Part shown: positions 7,414 through 8,540 of the stretch, piece after piece | Layout of the letters: each line of letters begins with the position of its first letter | Numbering within the stretch: the stretch's first letter is position 1 | NCBI GenBank assembly: GCA_003567075.1 | Contig: PXAU01000124.1 | Coordinates: 1-8,540, forward strand | DNA from: Trueperaceae bacterium | GTDB taxonomy: Bacteria > Deinococcota > Deinococci > Deinococcales > Trueperaceae | Direction: 5' to 3' | Length of the DNA: 8,540 nt | Program-made: the position numbers and the translations under genes | The notes under the pieces: generated by a model | What the model saw: the letters and a program-made list of their open reading frames with translations, nothing else | The model's database searches: none | What the model was told of the DNA's origin: nothing

Positions 7414-7419
7414 AGTATA
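7414..7419 (-). promoter_or_regulatory. Probable -10 box of the kinase-regulator operon (leaderless)
   Basis: Read on the minus strand, TATACT is followed by seven bases (CACGGCG) and then the ATG of the kinase gene at 7406. This is a near-perfect -10 hexamer in GC-rich DNA, and the spacing places the transcript start at the start codon. No Shine-Dalgarno precedes the ATG and no good -35 box is seen. The second gene of the operon, by contrast, has a strong Shine-Dalgarno. Confidence 0.6.
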
Positions 7420-7571
7420 GGTGGGTGCGGTGAGGTCGCGCCCGTGCCGGTCGTCATGCCTGGGGCTGAGCGGGACACCGGCGTCCTGCACGGTGCACCG
7501 GTAGCGCTCCACGACGCGCACCACCGTGTTCGCCACGGGGCGCAAGGCGGCGCTCATTGTGGCGCAAGAGA

Positions 7572-7592
7572 CTTGACACACCTCGACTCAGG
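7572..7592 (+). promoter_or_regulatory. HAIR-like operator (probable HspR site) upstream of hsp20
   Basis: The sequence is CTTGACA, seven bases, then ACTCAGG. The HspR-binding HAIR consensus is CTTGAGT, seven bases, ACTCAAG. The match is 11 of 14 with exactly the consensus spacing: 5 of 7 in the left arm and 6 of 7 in the right. It covers the -35 box and most of the spacer of the hsp20 promoter, so a bound repressor would block RNA polymerase. HspR represses heat-shock genes, including hsp20-type genes, in actinobacteria and Deinococcus. No hspR gene lies in this window. Confidence 0.55.
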
Positions 7593-7601
7593 TTTTATAT
7601 T
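7573..7601 (+). promoter_or_regulatory. Sigma-70-type promoter of hsp20
   Basis: A perfect -35 box TTGACA (7573-7578), a 17-base spacer, and TATATT (7596-7601) as the -10 box. Transcription should begin near 7608, giving a leader of about 55 bases before the ATG at 7664. It is by far the best canonical promoter in the window, and the -10 region is an AT-rich island in GC-rich DNA. It overlaps the HAIR-like operator, which suggests a strong promoter held down by a repressor under normal growth. Confidence 0.85.
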
Positions 7602-7663
7602 CATGTCGTGAAGGCGGAGCGTGACGCGCGCCCGCCAATCCTTTCGAACCCGAGGAGGTCACC

Positions 7664-8110
7664 ATGACGCTCGTACGTACCGGCCGTGCCACCCCCGTCC
7701 GCTGGACCATGGGTGACGACCCCTTCAGTGCCATCGACCGGCTCTTCCAGGACCTCGGCGGCAGCGTCGGCAGCCGCGAGGACGCCCTCTACCCGATGGA
7801 CCTGTACGAGACCGACGAGGCGCTCGTGATCGAGCTCGCCGTGCCCGGTGTGCAGGCGGAAGACCTCGACATCAGCATCGAAGGGCGTCAGCTCACCATC
7901 CGCGCCAGCCTGCCGGGTTTGCCCGAAGGCGAGCAGCGGCGCTACTGGCTGCAGGCCATCCCGCGCGGCGCCTTCACCCGCACCGTGCGCCTGCCCGCGA
8001 ACGTCAACACCGAAGCCGTGACGGCCAACGTCGATGACGGCATGCTCACGCTGCGCCTGGCCAAGGCCGCCGAGGCCAAGGTCCGCAAGGTCGAGGTGCA
8101 GCACGGCTGA
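7664..8110 (+). CDS. Small heat-shock protein (Hsp20/alpha-crystallin family)
   Basis: A 148-residue ATP-independent holdase chaperone that binds unfolding proteins in the cytoplasm. A short N-terminal arm (1-43) contains FSAIDRLFQDL, typical of bacterial Hsp20. The alpha-crystallin domain (about 44-135) begins with PMDLYETDEALVIELAVPGV and ends with the family signature DDGMLTLRLAK (124-134), the G-x-L motif having Met at the middle position. The C-terminal tail has VEV at 143-145, an I/V-x-I/V motif that normally locks subunits into oligomers. The ATG at 7664 is preceded by a very strong Shine-Dalgarno, GAGGAGGT (7652-7659), and the size is usual for the family. Regulation is probably by an HspR-type repressor at the HAIR-like site in the promoter. 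The gene stands alone, with a hairpin shortly after its stop. Confidence 0.96.
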   Translation: MTLVRTGRATPVRWTMGDDPFSAIDRLFQDLGGSVGSREDALYPMDLYETDEALVIELAVPGVQAEDLDISIEGRQLTIRASLPGLPEGEQRRYWLQAIPRGAFTRTVRLPANVNTEAVTANVDDGMLTLRLAKAAEAKVRKVEVQHG

Positions 8111-8139
8111 ACCCAGCCGCGCAAGCGAGGACCGACGAT

Positions 8140-8169
8140 GAGGCCGGGGCGCCATCGCGACCCGGCCTC
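8140..8169. terminator. Bidirectional hairpin between hsp20 and the M23 peptidase gene
   Basis: GAGGCCGGG (8140-8148) pairs perfectly with CCCGGCCTC (8161-8169) around a 12-base loop. It lies 29 bases after the hsp20 stop and 35 bases past the stop of the convergent minus-strand gene. There is no T-tract on either strand, like the other hairpins here. Its position between convergent genes supports a role in ending transcription from both sides. Confidence 0.6.
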
Positions 8170-8204
8170 GACGCGTCCAGTCAGCGCTGCCGCGCCGTCG
8201 GCGC

Positions 8205-8540
8205 TCAGGGCCCCCAGCGCGGCGGGAGCCCGCGGCTCCCGAACACCTGGCGCGCCAGCTCGAAGATCTCGGCCGGCTCGAGCCCCTGCCCCAGGTAGCG
8301 GTCGCCGCTCCAGATCTCGACGTGCGGGTGCGGGTCGTCTTGGGTGTTGTCGGCGGCCTCCTCCGTGCCCGAGTTGCCGGTGAACCCGATCACCTGCCCC
8401 TGGTCCACCCGCGAGCCGACGACCACCTCCGGCGGGATGTCGGCGAGGTGCGCGTAGCGCGTGACGAAGCCCCCCGGGTGCTCCAGCCAGACCTGGCGGC
8501 CACGGAGCGCATCGAGCATGTCCTCGGGCGTGCTCAGCAC
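8205..8540 (-). CDS. M23-family metallopeptidase, C-terminal part, partial
   Basis: The last 111 residues of a LytM/M23 (peptidase_M23) protein; the rest lies beyond the right edge. Seen: HPGGFVTRYAHLADIP, the usual glycine-rich beta strand and YAHL motif with the active-site His; then VDQGQVIGFTGNSGT and HPHVEIW, the second zinc-site motif, normally HLHFEI. The first zinc-ligand motif (HxxxD) would lie upstream, outside the window. Between GNSGT and HPH is a polar stretch (EEAADNTQDDP) longer than the short loop usual at this point. M23 enzymes cut peptide cross-links of peptidoglycan outside the cytoplasm and are usually secreted or lipoproteins, which cannot be checked here. The C-terminal tail after the domain is short (about 25 residues). 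GTG at 8538-8540 is not taken as the start because it would leave the domain incomplete. Confidence 0.85.
   Translation of the reverse strand: MLSTPEDMLDALRGRQVWLEHPGGFVTRYAHLADIPPEVVVGSRVDQGQVIGFTGNSGTEEAADNTQDDPHPHVEIWSGDRYLGQGLEPAEIFELARQVFGSRGLPPRWGP

Noticed and set aside
7524..7538. Short hairpin CCGTG-TTCGC-CACGG upstream of hsp20
   Set aside because: A 5-bp stem is common by chance in DNA this GC-rich, and it is not placed over a promoter or start.
7407..7581. Minus-strand frame upstream of the kinase (start at 7557 or 7581) as a small or decayed gene
   Set aside because: Its beginning looks faintly protein-like, but it has no Shine-Dalgarno, crosses the kinase -10 box and continues into the kinase gene out of frame. 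Chance is the simpler explanation.
7456..7611. Small open frame of about 50 codons between the kinase and hsp20 on the plus strand
   Set aside because: It runs through the hsp20 -35 and -10 boxes, has no Shine-Dalgarno, and its product is His/Gly/Ala-rich without recognisable features.
8538..8540. GTG at the window edge as the start of the M23 gene
   Set aside because: It would remove the first zinc-ligand motif and half the domain. The frame simply runs off the window.

Overview
The window is GC-rich chromosomal housekeeping DNA with densely packed genes. I see no transposase, integrase, tRNA, rRNA, CRISPR array or toxin-antitoxin pair, and no new multi-gene system. Three things together suggest a member of the Deinococcota, possibly Truepera-like. 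MutS2 is present. Several ATG codons have a -10 box (TANNNT) directly upstream, as in leaderless mRNAs. The hsp20 gene has an HspR-type (HAIR-like) operator in its promoter. The assignment is inference: no 16S or other marker is present, and other high-GC phyla are not formally excluded.

Plus strand, left part: the 3' end of acetyl-CoA synthetase (acs, 1-173), a perfect 15-bp hairpin (189-233), then a 450-residue OFA-type major facilitator transporter (298-1650). Pairing with acs suggests that it moves acetate or another small monocarboxylate. A 130-bp gap follows, holding three degenerate 15-bp tandem units and a -10 box. Then come mutS2 (1781-4186), a HAD phosphatase overlapping it by ATGA (4183-4869), and a LOG-family nucleotide hydrolase (4879-5571). 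The LOG gene has its own apparent leaderless promoter, whose -10 box includes the HAD stop codon.

Minus strand, centre: a two-component system reads right to left. It is a six-helix DesK/LiaS-type histidine kinase (7406-6228) overlapping by ATGA a NarL/LuxR-type response regulator (6231-5587). The kinase looks leaderless and the regulator has a strong Shine-Dalgarno sequence. The regulator and the LOG gene converge on a shared hairpin (5578-5601).

Right part: a small heat-shock protein gene (7664-8110) is divergent from the kinase. It has the best promoter in the window (TTGACA, 17 bp, TATATT), overlapped by the HAIR-like operator, and a strong Shine-Dalgarno sequence. It converges, across a bidirectional hairpin (8140-8169), on a truncated M23 metallopeptidase gene (8205-8540, minus) that runs off the window.

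The points most worth checking are the HspR-type operator, the contrast between leaderless first genes and Shine-Dalgarno-led genes, and two oddities of MutS2: an Arg/Gly-rich insert in the ATPase domain and LNVR in place of LDxR in the Smr domain.
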